Part shown: piece by piece, positions 17,099 to 24,621 of the stretch
How the letters are laid out: each line of letters opens with the position of its first letter
How positions within the stretch are numbered: the first letter of the stretch is position 1
Source of the DNA: Vibrio cortegadensis
GTDB lineage: Bacteria > Pseudomonadota > Gammaproteobacteria > Enterobacterales > Vibrionaceae
Direction of reading: 5' to 3'
Length of the DNA stretch: 64,000 bases
NCBI RefSeq assembly: GCF_024347395.1
Contig: NZ_AP025472.1
Span: forward strand, 1,364,001 to 1,428,000
Notes under the pieces: generated by a model
Database searches by the model: none
The model's input: the letters and a program-made list of their open reading frames with translations, nothing else
What the model was told of the DNA's origin: nothing
Program-made: the position numbers and the translations under genes

Positions 17099-17776
17099 AT
17101 GAAATTTAAAAATATAGTAGGCGTAATTGTGGTTACATTTTTACTCGCAGGGTGTACTAATTCCCAGCTAGTTTCTGCGTTTGGGGGATACCAATTCAAT
17201 GAGTATGGGCATATTACAACAGCCCGAAAAGTTGTTTTAGCAAATGCTTGTTATGAAAGTGGGGAAATTTCACAAGAAAAACGAAATCAACTGCTTAATT
17301 CTGTAGGGAATGTACTACGGGTAGCGGCTTACGATGAAAAGAAGCTTAAACAGAAAATTGAGTTAATAAGTATAGATAAAGCGAGTTTACTTCAATATTG
17401 TTATGGCTTTGATGAGGTTCTACAAGGTCAATATCAATGGGAGCAAAATGTTGTGGGTTATACGAGAGATATTCGAAATAAAAACTTGAATAGTATCGCG
17501 GAAAATCTCAATTCAACAGGTAGAAGTATGAATGATACTGGTAAAGCTATGTTAAATTCGTCAACAAATTTTCAGTCACCGCCAGTAAATCCATTGCCTG
17601 AAAAATCAAGAGGATACAATACTCATGTACCTAATCCTGCGAATAGTATCGATACTTTTCAAGTGCTCATGAGTCAGACTAAAGCTATGGATGGCTCGAC
17701 AGTATGTGTTTACTCACTTGGTTCAACAGTTAATTTGACTTATGGGACAACGACTTGCCCTCGGACTATAAACTAA
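17099..17776 (+). CDS. Prophage lipoprotein of unknown function
   Basis: The 225-residue protein begins MKFKNIVGVIVVTFLLAGCT, a lipoprotein signal peptide with lipobox LAGC (Cys19). The mature part is mostly helical and polar, with an Asn/Ser-rich middle (NLNSIAENLNSTGRSMNDTG). No family is recognised. It stands alone between the integrase and the leftward early genes, the usual place for a lysogenic-conversion (moron) gene, so it may be expressed from the prophage and alter the envelope. No experiment-grade inference on function is possible. Confidence 0.7.
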   Translation: MKFKNIVGVIVVTFLLAGCTNSQLVSAFGGYQFNEYGHITTARKVVLANACYESGEISQEKRNQLLNSVGNVLRVAAYDEKKLKQKIELISIDKASLLQYCYGFDEVLQGQYQWEQNVVGYTRDIRNKNLNSIAENLNSTGRSMNDTGKAMLNSSTNFQSPPVNPLPEKSRGYNTHVPNPANSIDTFQVLMSQTKAMDGSTVCVYSLGSTVNLTYGTTTCPRTIN

Positions 17777-17932
17777 GTTCCAATAGCGCACTATTGATAA
17801 ACCTCGCCATTTTATCAAGTATTGCGGCGTGAATAATTCACGTCGCATTTCCAGTTTGTGCAATTCTCTAATCGCCTTAAAACTCACACCAATTAAGTTA
17901 AACTCATCCAAGTGCCAATTTACTAACCATTG

Positions 17933-18238
17933 TTAGCTGTTAGACTTAAACCCTCCTTCATACTCTATCCACTCCATCACGGCAGCTCTGATCCAACGCA
18001 GTGGTGATTTACTTATTGGCTCTGGAAAACCTCGGTTCTTACGCCAGCTGATTATGGTGGTACGCTTTTTATCGAAAAAATCTAACACTTCTTGATGACA
18101 CATGATCTTGTTTGATGATTCAGAGTATCTAGATGCATCGTAAATGGCTGTTTCAGGTTTGGAATTACTAGCCTTCACAAATGCAGGTGGCGTGTAATTG
18201 AAGCTTAAACTTAAAGTCTCGGACTGTGAGTAACTCAT
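17933..18238 (-). CDS. Small DNA-binding protein, AlpA/excisionase-like helix-turn-helix
   Basis: The 101-residue protein carries CHQEVLDFFDKKRTTIISWR followed by KNRGFPEPI (residues about 47-75), a winged-helix pattern like AlpA/phage excisionases (helix, turn, W-R..G-FP.P). It is the last gene of the leftward early block and nearest the integrase, consistent with an excision or regulatory role. Its start codon lies in the recurring GAACTTTGTGCAATGAG motif. Confidence 0.5.
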   Translation of the reverse strand: MSYSQSETLSLSFNYTPPAFVKASNSKPETAIYDASRYSESSNKIMCHQEVLDFFDKKRTTIISWRKNRGFPEPISKSPLRWIRAAVMEWIEYEGGFKSNS

Positions 18239-18250
18239 TGCACAAAGTTC
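18234..18250 (-). repeat. Recurring 17-bp start-codon motif, copy A
   Basis: On the minus strand this reads GAACTTTGTGCAATGAG, with the ATG being the start of the 101-residue gene. Identical copies are at 19554-19570 (minus) and 21610-21626 (plus). Confidence 0.8.
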
Positions 18251-18278
18251 CTTATTAAAAGTAGATAGATGCCGTTGG

Positions 18279-18515
18279 TCAGTTCGGCATGTCAGAAATA
18301 GGGTTGTTATTAACCCTGTTATTAAACAAACGTCGAATCAAATAACTACGAATGATCGACACAATAGTAAAGAAAGCGCCTATTAACAGGTTGTCAGTGA
18401 TGGGTAAATTCACATCAAAGTAAGGGAAAATCAGCAGTTGGCTCAATAGCGCAACCCAGTAGCCGATAAACACATTAACAACACTTTCCAATAAGCTGTG
18501 CTTTCTAGTCTGCAT
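18279..18515 (-). CDS. DUF7220-like small membrane protein
   Basis: From ATG 18515 the 78-residue protein reads MQTRKHSLLESVVNVFIGYW, then has two hydrophobic helices (about 11-30 and 42-58) and a basic tail. The pattern TRK-SL-ES--N---GY-----Q---FP-F resembles a phage family of short membrane proteins (DUF7220). A GGAAAG Shine-Dalgarno supports this start over an upstream one. The function is unknown; it is a leftward early gene. Confidence 0.55.
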   Translation of the reverse strand: MQTRKHSLLESVVNVFIGYWVALLSQLLIFPYFDVNLPITDNLLIGAFFTIVSIIRSYLIRRLFNNRVNNNPISDMPN

Positions 18516-18578
18516 CGCGTTCTTTCCATGAATACAAACCGTAAAACACCACGCAAACAAAAATATAAGTACCTACTG

Positions 18579-18758
18579 TCATACAATTTCTCCTGTCATT
18601 GCACCTGCACAAAACCCTAAGAACATTGCGCTCACGTAATCGTCGGTAAAGCCAATATCCTCACTAAAACTCAAATCGACCTTGCCCTCACCAAACTGAG
18701 CAGCAGCCCAGAGCTCAAAGGCTGGCTTAAATGTCATAACAATTGGATCTAAAGTCAT
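18579..18758 (-). CDS. Small phage protein, unknown
   Basis: A 59-residue acidic protein (from ATG 18758 with an AGGGG Shine-Dalgarno). Sequence starts MTLDPIVMTFKPAFELWAAA and ends in a hydrophobic Gly/Ala-rich stretch. No family is recognised. It is ten bases downstream of the next leftward gene, so it is co-transcribed. Confidence 0.5.
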   Translation of the reverse strand: MTLDPIVMTFKPAFELWAAAQFGEGKVDLSFSEDIGFTDDYVSAMFLGFCAGAMTGEIV

Positions 18759-18767
18759 CAATTCCCC

Positions 18768-19139
18768 TTAGCCCGCAAGCTCATAAATTCGAACTCGATT
18801 AATTGTGTGCCAACACATGGCATCACCCTTAAACAAACCGCCTTCGCGTAATTTGGCGCAGCCTTGGGGTAATTGCTCTCCACATTTGCTGCACTTACCT
18901 AAACTCTTTTCAACTTTCGGAATATCAGCGTGAACACGATGGATAAGCGATTGCAGCGCCTCTTCTTGACTGTATGGCTCTGAAGGGTAGGCGAAGAATG
19001 TACAAATTTCGTTTAGCTTTTGCTGTTCTTGCGCATTAAGAGAAACACGTAAGTCATGATTGCCACTTGCCTTACGTTTTGCTCTTAGTTTCGTTGCTCG
19101 CTTAGCTACTAGTTCACGCTTGCGTTCTTCTGAGGTCAT
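18768..19139 (-). CDS. Phage protein with ribbon-helix-helix-like segment and CxxC pair
   Basis: The 123-residue protein has a very basic N-terminus, then DLRVSLNAQEQQKLNEICTF (about 29-48), resembling a ribbon-helix-helix DNA-binding unit, and later CSKCGEQ plus a distant Cys that may hold zinc. Its ATG overlaps the stop of the preceding gene (TAATG), showing translational coupling. It is probably an early regulatory protein; exact function is unknown. Confidence 0.5.
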   Translation of the reverse strand: MTSEERKRELVAKRATKLRAKRKASGNHDLRVSLNAQEQQKLNEICTFFAYPSEPYSQEEALQSLIHRVHADIPKVEKSLGKCSKCGEQLPQGCAKLREGGLFKGDAMCWHTINRVRIYELAG

Positions 19140-19375
19140 TAGGCTTTTGCCTTAGTCGTGCGCTTTGAAGCTTTTGGGGCAAGTAGCTGGCGTGCTCGTG
19201 TTAAGCATTCATCAAATACCTTTCCGCGAGCGAATCGAGCATTAGAACGGTAGAAGTTGATCGCGTGCTCTACGGCCTTACTGATCTCAAATGGTTTGTA
19301 GCCGTCATCTTCCAATCTAGAAGTAATATGCTTACCGATGAAAGCTTCTTGGCTTGTTTTAAATAATGCACTCAT
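19139..19375 (-). CDS. Small basic phage protein
   Basis: A 78-residue protein with a Lys/Arg-rich C-terminal tail (ASKRTTKAKA). No named family is recognised. It is translationally coupled to the downstream gene. Confidence 0.5.
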   Translation of the reverse strand: MSALFKTSQEAFIGKHITSRLEDDGYKPFEISKAVEHAINFYRSNARFARGKVFDECLTRARQLLAPKASKRTTKAKA

Positions 19376-19479
19376 TGCGTTACCTTTTATTTGGGGTGAT
19401 TCCCCGCAATCAGCCTAAGTACTTGAAATTGGTGGTCAGCCAGTTATATACTGATTGCGAGTTCTTGGTTTATCTAAGT

Positions 19480-19495
19480 CTCATTGCACAAAGTT
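19480..19495 (-). repeat. Recurring start-codon motif, copy B
   Basis: Minus-strand AACTTTGTGCAATGAG. The ATG here opens only a four-codon frame ending in TAA, so this copy may be a relic of a lost gene or a regulatory element. Confidence 0.65.
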
Positions 19496-19558
19496 AACCC
19501 TTATCGGTTTGGTCACTGATAGGGGTTTTCTCATATCTAAGCCTTCTAAAATCCTCAT
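19481..19558 (-). CDS. Possible 25-residue peptide between two motif copies
   Basis: A frame from ATG 19558 encodes MRILEGLDMRKPLSVTKPIR plus VNFVQ and stops exactly within the next motif copy (ATGA overlap). A GGTTTTCT-containing hairpin (CCCCTATCAGTGA / TCACTGATAGGGG pattern) lies inside. It could be a leader peptide or a remnant; no homology is known. Confidence 0.25.
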   Translation of the reverse strand: MRILEGLDMRKPLSVTKPIRVNFVQ

Positions 19559-19570
19559 TGCACAAAGTTC
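19554..19570 (-). repeat. Recurring 17-bp start-codon motif, copy C
   Basis: Minus-strand GAACTTTGTGCAATGAG immediately downstream of the 88-residue gene. It is identical to copies at 18234-18250 and 21610-21626. Confidence 0.75.
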
Positions 19571-19836
19571 TAGTTAAACTGAATGACGTTTAACTTACTG
19601 CTCAATTGCTCAGAAAGAGCGTTGAACTGGTGGATGATCTCTAAGCTCTCACTGCCAACGTTTATTTCTAAACCTTCACACTGATTACTGAGTTGAATAA
19701 GCTGCTTTAGCTCGTCGTAAAACGGGTCCGACTTTGGCGTGTTCGCAAGGAAGTGCTCGAAACTTGCCTTATGTAACTGAATGGCTTTTGAGCCTTCTAG
19801 TGTTTTGCTGATTGATTCTAATGGTATAAATTTCAT
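19570..19836 (-). CDS. Leftward early phage protein, unknown
   Basis: From ATG 19836 this is an 88-residue acidic helical protein (MKFIPLESISKTLEGSKAIQ). An AAGAGAAAG Shine-Dalgarno supports this start; a GTG six codons upstream is an alternative. It is the first gene of the leftward block and lies right behind a cluster of repressor-operator-like repeats, so it should be repressed in the lysogen. Family is not recognised. Confidence 0.5.
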   Translation of the reverse strand: MKFIPLESISKTLEGSKAIQLHKASFEHFLANTPKSDPFYDELKQLIQLSNQCEGLEINVGSESLEIIHQFNALSEQLSSKLNVIQFN

Positions 19837-19851
19837 GTGCTTTCTCTTTAA

Positions 19852-19917
19852 CACCTTAGGTTGTATTTAATCCTACAACTAAAGCTTTTATTGTGTCAAC
19901 ACCTAAAGTTGTATTTA
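19852..19917. promoter_or_regulatory. Operator cluster upstream of the leftward early operon (OL-like)
   Basis: Three sites of the form CACCTTAGGTTGTATTTA are present: 19852-19869 (direct), TACAACTAAAG at 19874-19884 (inverted), and CACCTAAAGTTGTATTTA at 19900-19917 (direct). Two related sites lie at the CI-Cro promoter. This is the expected layout of a second operator region bound by the prophage repressor. Confidence 0.7.
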
Positions 19918-19966
19918 TAGGTGTAAAAAAACCCGCACTAGGCGGGTTCGTTGTGTTTGGCTGCGG

Positions 19967-20632
19967 CTAAAGTTCCATTACAACCTGTCTTACATAACCG
20001 ACAATACGACAGTTACCATTGATTTGAATCGGATCATATTTAGGATTTAGAGGAACTAGAAATTTCTGTGGGCCATCGATCTCCAGTTTTTTGATTGTAG
20101 CTTCTGGGGCGTCATTGAGTGTAGCGACAACAATCTTACCGTTATCTGGACAGCTACAAGGTTCAACAACGACAATAGATCCTGCAGGTATTGATGGAGA
20201 GCCAAAAGGGTTCGTCATCGAATTACCAGTTACACGCATAGCAAAAGCTTCTTCTGATACTTTGACTGATGTAATTTGCCTCTCAAACTCTTGATCTGTT
20301 TCAAGAATCACATTAGACCAGTTACCAGCTTGTACTTGACTTAATATGGGTAAAGAGCGGATATCACTAGCATTAACCATTACAGCATTCGTGGATGATG
20401 CATTATTTTGTTCAGGGCTTTGACCGTTATCGATTTGTGATTCAAAGCCTTGAAGCCAAAGTGCGCTGCACTGAAGAGCATTCGCAAGCTGCAAAATGTT
20501 GCGAGGTTTTAAAGTTCTGCCATCTTCAATTTTATGAATAGACTGCTGAGCAACGCCAACTCTTTCGGCTAATTCAGCTTGAGAAAGACCTAGTTCTTTT
20601 CTACGTTGCTTTACTCTATTAGCAAAACTCAT
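19967..20632 (-). CDS. cI: CI-type phage repressor with S24 autocleavage domain
   Basis: The protein from ATG 20632 (MSFANRVKQRRKELGLSQAE) has an XRE helix-turn-helix (about 10-65) and a C-terminal LexA/UmuD-like S24 peptidase domain. The nucleophile is the Ser in GNSMTNPFG, and the Lys is in TIKKLEI. This is a lambda-CI-like repressor that would self-cleave on RecA activation, so the prophage should be SOS-inducible. A GAGG Shine-Dalgarno nine bases upstream supports this start over the longer frame from 20680. It is divergent from cro. Confidence 0.92.
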   Translation of the reverse strand: MSFANRVKQRRKELGLSQAELAERVGVAQQSIHKIEDGRTLKPRNILQLANALQCSALWLQGFESQIDNGQSPEQNNASSTNAVMVNASDIRSLPILSQVQAGNWSNVILETDQEFERQITSVKVSEEAFAMRVTGNSMTNPFGSPSIPAGSIVVVEPCSCPDNGKIVVATLNDAPEATIKKLEIDGPQKFLVPLNPKYDPIQINGNCRIVGYVRQVVMEL

Positions 20633-20695
20633 TCGAGATATCCTCAATTTTTGAGCCTTTCGGCGATTCCTCATTATCACAACAAAATGTGTTAA

Positions 20696-20745
20696 TTGAC
20701 AAACAGCTTAAGTTGTAATTTAATGTACACCTTAAGTTGTTAAAG
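20696..20745 (+). promoter_or_regulatory. Rightward early promoter with two repressor operators (PR/OR-like)
   Basis: A TTGACA (20696-20701), 17-bp spacer and TTTAAT (20719-20724) form a promoter directed toward cro. Operator-like sites AGCTTAAGTTGTAATTTA (20705-20722) and CACCTTAAGTTGTTAAAG (20728-20745) cover the spacer, the -10 and the start point, matching those at 19852-19917. Confidence 0.75.
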
Positions 20746-20759
20746 GTTGTGAGGTTAAT

Positions 20760-20963
20760 ATGTCAGCCATTGAACGATCTACTGAAATTCTAGGAGGTCA
20801 AACATCATTAGCAAAGCTTTTAGGTGTCAGCCAGTCTCATGTTTGGAATTGGATTAATCGAAAACGCCAAGCTCCAGCAAAATACATCCGTGCAATATCA
20901 GAAGCGACAGGGGGCAAAGTGTCAGTAAAAGAACTACTTACTGACCATGAAGATAGTAACTGA
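20760..20963 (+). CDS. Cro/YdaS-like small repressor
   Basis: The 67-residue protein is a single helix-turn-helix: TEILGGQTSLAKLLGVSQSH followed by VWNWINRKRQAP. This is the YdaS/Cro pattern typical of the first gene rightward from a phage PR promoter. It should compete with CI at the operators. A TGAGG Shine-Dalgarno lies eight bases upstream. Confidence 0.85.
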   Translation: MSAIERSTEILGGQTSLAKLLGVSQSHVWNWINRKRQAPAKYIRAISEATGGKVSVKELLTDHEDSN

Positions 20964-21021
20964 AATATGTAGATATACCTGATCATTAATATTCTGGATA
21001 AACAACCAGTAAGGAAAAAAC

Positions 21022-21570
21022 ATGCAACCCAGTTTAAAGAGCGTTATGCATAACGCTGTTGTCGCTTGGCGGAGCGACGCAAACAAAGAGCAAATCGCAG
21101 AATACATTGCTCGGCATTATCACAAAATGAAAATCTTCGACGAGGAAGATTGCCAACAAGAACACATTCTCAAAGTGCCTTCAGCCGCGAACAACTTCAA
21201 TAACACTCAAAACTTGTTTCGCTATGTGAGCCGAACAAGCATCGAGGCCAAAGCCAACATCATGGATCTGTTGCCTGCCATTATCGCAGCAATGCCAAAG
21301 GCGAGGGCAACGGCAGCACTCAACCAGTTCTTGAATCCACTTGGGTTTTCAGTCGCGGCGATTGGAGCAAGCAACACCATGGCGAACCGCGATCAACTTC
21401 TTGCCGATTTCAGCAAGGAATCATCTGAAGCCTTTCGTTCTGTGCTGTTACTCAGTGAGTACGCAACACAAGACCAATTACGAGCAGCTTACAAAGAAGT
21501 GCAAGAGAGCGAAGGTGCTCACGAACCGCTAATGAATTACCTCGAAACATTAATCTCGCAAAAAGGCTGA
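21022..21570 (+). CDS. Early regulatory protein in the CII position (YdaT/YmfL-like)
   Basis: The 182-residue soluble helical protein follows cro and precedes the replication genes, the position of cII in lambdoid phages. It contains NNTQNLFRYVSRT and a central LLPAIIAAMPKARATAALNQ. I cannot assign it firmly; similarity to YdaT/YmfL-type phage regulators is an impression. AAGGAA provides the Shine-Dalgarno. Confidence 0.45.
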   Translation: MQPSLKSVMHNAVVAWRSDANKEQIAEYIARHYHKMKIFDEEDCQQEHILKVPSAANNFNNTQNLFRYVSRTSIEAKANIMDLLPAIIAAMPKARATAALNQFLNPLGFSVAAIGASNTMANRDQLLADFSKESSEAFRSVLLLSEYATQDQLRAAYKEVQESEGAHEPLMNYLETLISQKG

Positions 21571-21609
21571 CCACCTATGAACTTGCGAACGTTAGTGAAA
21601 TTTTATGGA

Positions 21610-21626
21610 GAACTTTGTGCAATGAG
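21610..21626 (+). repeat. Recurring 17-bp start-codon motif, copy D (opposite strand)
   Basis: GAACTTTGTGCAATGAG on the plus strand, preceded by a GGA Shine-Dalgarno; its ATG opens the 43-residue gene at 21622. Three copies occur on the other strand at 18.2-19.6 kb. Confidence 0.8.
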
Positions 21627-21753
21627 TCTTTCTTATCAAAACTACTGCGGCCAAATGATTTGGGTCGCCAACAATGGGCACTGTCGCTTTGTTGTTTCTC
21701 GCAATAAAGCGAATCAAATTCTGAAAAAAATGAAGGCGAGGGCGGCTAGATGA
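21622..21753 (+). CDS. 43-residue phage protein
   Basis: A short frame encodes MSLSYQNYCGQMIWVANNGH and continues to a basic C-terminus (KKMKARAAR). It ends in an ATGA overlap with the replication gene at 21750, so it is probably translated and coupled to it. Its start sits in the recurring motif. Function is unknown. Confidence 0.55.
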   Translation: MSLSYQNYCGQMIWVANNGHCRFVVSRNKANQILKKMKARAAR

Positions 21754-22646
21754 TCGAATTTCTAGACAGACCCATCGCATTTCATCGACCATTCGTAAAG
21801 CTTGGCATCGGCATAACGGGCGCTTTAATGCTTAGCCAAGCGATTTACTGGAGCCGCAGAACTAACGCTTCTGGCTACTTCTATAAGACTCAATCTGAAT
21901 GGGAAGATGAAACGGGAATGACCCGTAGAGAGCTTGATACAGCACGCAAGAAATTACGTGAATTAGGCATTCTGGAAGAGAAAAAACAGGGTGTTCCATG
22001 CCGTATTTTCTACCGTATTAATGAGCCAACCTTGATTGAACAATTGCGCCATTCTAGTTTGGCGGAATGCGCCAAGCAGTCCAGCACAAAAGCGCCAAGC
22101 AGTGGTGGCGGAATCAGCCAAACTAAAACAGAGACTACACATAGACTACCAGAGACTACTACAAATAAACTGTGTGGTTTAGAGGTTGCCTTTGAACCTA
22201 TCTGGAAAATATATCCGACCAAAAAAGGTAAAAAACAAGCGTTAGCGAAATTCAAATCCATCGTGAAGGGACGAACGGAAACCACTGAACAATTTTCAGC
22301 GATGCTTCTTGCTGATATCACTGAACGAATTAATCGCTGCCAATTCGGTTTCGACAAACTGCACCTAACGACTTACTTGAACCAAGAACGCTGGAATGAC
22401 GAACATGAAAACAATCAATCAAACCACGCTAAGCCAAGCCTTCAGCCAAATCGATACGAACAACACAACGCAGATTTGCTCGCACGATACGGTCACACTG
22501 CCGCACCAAGTGGGCAATCAGGTGATCCAGTTGAGCGTGGAGGATTGGGTTCAAATCAAGTTTGTGGAAGCCTACGGGGCGAAGTGGCCGCACAAGGAAC
22601 TACCATCGACTTGGATTCAAGCGATTACCACAATGTCGGCCAGTGA
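21750..22646 (+). CDS. Phage replication protein, O-like
   Basis: The 298-residue protein starts with a winged-helix region (MIEFLDRPIAFHRPFVKLGI ... TQSEWEDETGMTRRELDTAR, about 1-95), characteristic of phage replication initiators and DnaD-like adaptors. A central segment FEPIWKIYPTKKGKKQALAK is also typical. The C-terminal third, rich in Gly/Gln/Asn, overlaps the next gene in another frame by about 240 bp. It likely binds the phage origin and recruits the host helicase together with the downstream P-like protein. Confidence 0.75.
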   Translation: MIEFLDRPIAFHRPFVKLGIGITGALMLSQAIYWSRRTNASGYFYKTQSEWEDETGMTRRELDTARKKLRELGILEEKKQGVPCRIFYRINEPTLIEQLRHSSLAECAKQSSTKAPSSGGGISQTKTETTHRLPETTTNKLCGLEVAFEPIWKIYPTKKGKKQALAKFKSIVKGRTETTEQFSAMLLADITERINRCQFGFDKLHLTTYLNQERWNDEHENNQSNHAKPSLQPNRYEQHNADLLARYGHTAAPSGQSGDPVERGGLGSNQVCGSLRGEVAAQGTTIDLDSSDYHNVGQ

Positions 22647-23052
22647 GATTCACCGAGCAGTAGGTCAAGCGTTGTTGGAGGGGGATGCATGGCCTCCAAG
22701 CTTGCCAGAGTTTGTATCGATGGGACGCGAAGAACTGGTCGATGTGGATGAAGCGTTTACCAGAATGATCCGAGGTAAGCCGCAAGGTGATATCGAGTAC
22801 TGGACAGCGCAAGAGGTTGGTTTTTTATGTCGAAGTTATTTGAGTGAGCGCGATGCAAGAACCAAGCATCGCAAGGCGTTGAAGAAGTACGCCCAAAAAG
22901 CCAAAGCGGGTTCGTTACCTGCGAGAAATACCAAGCGTTTGCAAGACAGATCAAACGTGAAACCAATTAGTGATATTCAAAGACCAAGACCAGAGCAATT
23001 TGAACAAAGCTCTGTGTTCGCAAGGGTAGCAACAATGGGAGCAAGGGCGTAA
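22396..23052 (+). CDS. Phage replication protein, P-like helicase loader
   Basis: The 218-residue protein has the lambda-P-like core VEAYGAKW...W..AI..MSASEIHRAVGQAL...GDAWPPSLPEFVSMGRE (about 54-112), usual for helicase-loading replication protein P. ATG 22396 or 22405 could start it; both are inside the upstream O-like gene, and since the conserved core begins inside the overlap the long overlap is real. It ends TAATG with the Q-like gene. Confidence 0.7.
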   Translation: MTNMKTINQTTLSQAFSQIDTNNTTQICSHDTVTLPHQVGNQVIQLSVEDWVQIKFVEAYGAKWPHKELPSTWIQAITTMSASEIHRAVGQALLEGDAWPPSLPEFVSMGREELVDVDEAFTRMIRGKPQGDIEYWTAQEVGFLCRSYLSERDARTKHRKALKKYAQKAKAGSLPARNTKRLQDRSNVKPISDIQRPRPEQFEQSSVFARVATMGARA

Positions 23053-23651
23053 TGCGAATAGAAAAACTGCTGGCGAAATTCAATGTTAAAGGGATCAACT
23101 ATGAACCGTCACTTGGTGGCAAGGCGTTGCTGTCGTTGGACGAGCAGCTCGCCCTTGTCGGTTTAGCCTGGAAAGATTCGCCAGTGGGTTTTCTGGTGCT
23201 GTTCGTTGAAATCCTGCATGACAAACCCGCCTTGCATAATTTGTACAAAGCAACTTTGGTTGAAGCCAACACGCTAATGGAAAAGTGGCGCGGCCCATAC
23301 CCAGAAAAGGCGCTAGAAGCTTTGGTTGCCACAGCTATCGCAGAAACGACTCAACAGTTCGGCCAAGTCTGCCCCGAGTGTAATGGCAGCGGTAAATACA
23401 TTGCCAAGAACCGAGCAAGAAGAACCTGCCCATGCTGCGACGGTGGCCGTATTGGTTGGACCCAAGAAACCCGCTTCGCTTACTTCTGCCAAACCTTACC
23501 CGTTACTTTCTCACGTTTTAAGAAGTACGAATCGATTTTAGGCAAGTTGGTTAAGTGGTTAGCGGATAAACGCAATGGAGCTGCGTTGGCGTTGCAGGGG
23601 CGGTTTGAGAAAGAAGAGAGTATGGCAAAAGTATTAGAGGCTGAGGTGTAG
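23052..23651 (+). CDS. Q-like late antitermination protein
   Basis: The 199-residue protein contains a DnaJ-type zinc module: CPECNGSGKY, an eleven-residue basic spacer (AKNRARRT), then CPCCDGGRIGWT (about 110-138). This is the arrangement of zinc-binding lambdoid Q antiterminators. It is the last early gene, followed by a long non-coding stretch, cassette insert, and two strong terminators in front of the lysis genes, which is where Q acts. An alternative is another zinc-binding phage regulator. Confidence 0.6.
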   Translation: MRIEKLLAKFNVKGINYEPSLGGKALLSLDEQLALVGLAWKDSPVGFLVLFVEILHDKPALHNLYKATLVEANTLMEKWRGPYPEKALEALVATAIAETTQQFGQVCPECNGSGKYIAKNRARRTCPCCDGGRIGWTQETRFAYFCQTLPVTFSRFKKYESILGKLVKWLADKRNGAALALQGRFEKEESMAKVLEAEV

Positions 23652-24133
23652 CTCGAAAGGGCGGCTCAAGGTGGTAGTGAGTAACAGAGGTTATGTGGTG
23701 TGATGTTGGAGTAGGTTGTCTTGATCCTTCGGCCTACATCAACACTGCGCTTGTTGATTTACGGATGCCCCCGTTTGAGGGCTGAAGTAGTAGATAGCTT
23801 TTAAATTAAGATCGAATATGGCACTTACGACTTCAAAAATATCCCTTTATGCGTCAGATTTTTATTTATTAACATGTTGTTAATACGTGATCTTCTTAAC
23901 AATATCCATCCATATAATAATGTTCGTTGTGAATCCCCGTGATGTTTTGTAGGAGTTTTATTCCCTAAGCTTGCAACTTTTCCCGGCTATCTGTGAGTGT
24001 AATGCGCCAGTGCTTGAGTATTAGTGAGGATATAAATTTTGATGTATATCATTTAAGTGGTTATAAAATGGGTTCATAGTAGGCAATTATGCGGTAAGTT
24101 TCCGTCTAGATGGTGTTAGTCATTAGAGGATGT
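23652..24133. other. Non-coding region, candidate late-promoter region and cassette insertion point
   Basis: These 480 bp lack a gene. They hold a palindrome ATTAACATGTTGTTAAT (near 23868-23884) and a TATAAT (23913-23918) that might be part of a late promoter. At 24114-24120 a GTTAGTC triplet-like site lies 15 bp before the first cassette gene and could be the left recombination point of the cassette block. Confidence 0.4.
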
Positions 24134-24481
24134 ATGAATTCCAGAATTATTCGAATAGGATTAGCAATAATAGCTGCCTTAATATTTACACTGCCAATTT
24201 ATTGGTTGATTGAAGTTACACATATAGTAATTGCGTGGATTGTCATTTGGTGTATTTCATTTGGTTTAGTTGTTGATACCTCAAACTTGTTGGTGAGGGG
24301 GTTTTTATTTCTAATTATATCGGTAGCTCTTGGTATGATAGGGGTTGGATATGCGAAAGCTACATCTTCAGATTGGCTATGGGCTATTGAGTATTTATCT
24401 CAAGTAATGATTTTAGTTGGTTCTGGTGTTGGTGCTAATTTTATAGCTCATCATTTTATTAACCGTAGAAAAAATGTCTAA
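24134..24481 (+). CDS. Integron cassette gene 1: small membrane protein
   Basis: From ATG 24134 (AGAGG Shine-Dalgarno seven bases upstream) the 115-residue protein has four hydrophobic helices (about 5-22, 28-46, 52-71, 82-104) and a Lys/Arg-rich end. No family is recognised. Its stop codon TAA lies inside the R'' box (GTCTAAC) of the following attC, the tight ORF-attC arrangement of integron cassettes. AT content exceeds that of flanking phage genes. Confidence 0.7.
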   Translation: MNSRIIRIGLAIIAALIFTLPIYWLIEVTHIVIAWIVIWCISFGLVVDTSNLLVRGFLFLIISVALGMIGVGYAKATSSDWLWAIEYLSQVMILVGSGVGANFIAHHFINRRKNV

Positions 24482-24606
24482 CAACAATGCATTTAAGACG
24501 GATTCCCAACGCATGGCGTTTTCGGCTTACTTCGGTTTAAGTGTTTATGTCACAATGGTTTAGGCTGGGTGGTTAGCGTTGCTCACCACTTAATGCGGCG
24601 TTATGA
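24476..24606 (+). repeat. attC site 1 (VCR-like integron recombination site)
   Basis: The 131-bp imperfect palindrome starts with R'' GTCTAAC (24476-24482), carries the internal CCCAACGCATGGCGTTTTCG and the L''/L' complement TGCATTTAAG / CTTAATGC, and ends with core GTTATGA (24600-24606). Length and motif order fit Vibrio superintegron VCR sites. The crossover would fall between G24600 and T24601. Confidence 0.85.
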
Positions 24607-24621
24607 AGCAAGAGGTATAGT

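Noticed and set aside
23652..24110. An additional attC left of the first cassette
   Set aside because: No R''/L'' or VCR-like internal block was found; only a lone GTTAGTC.
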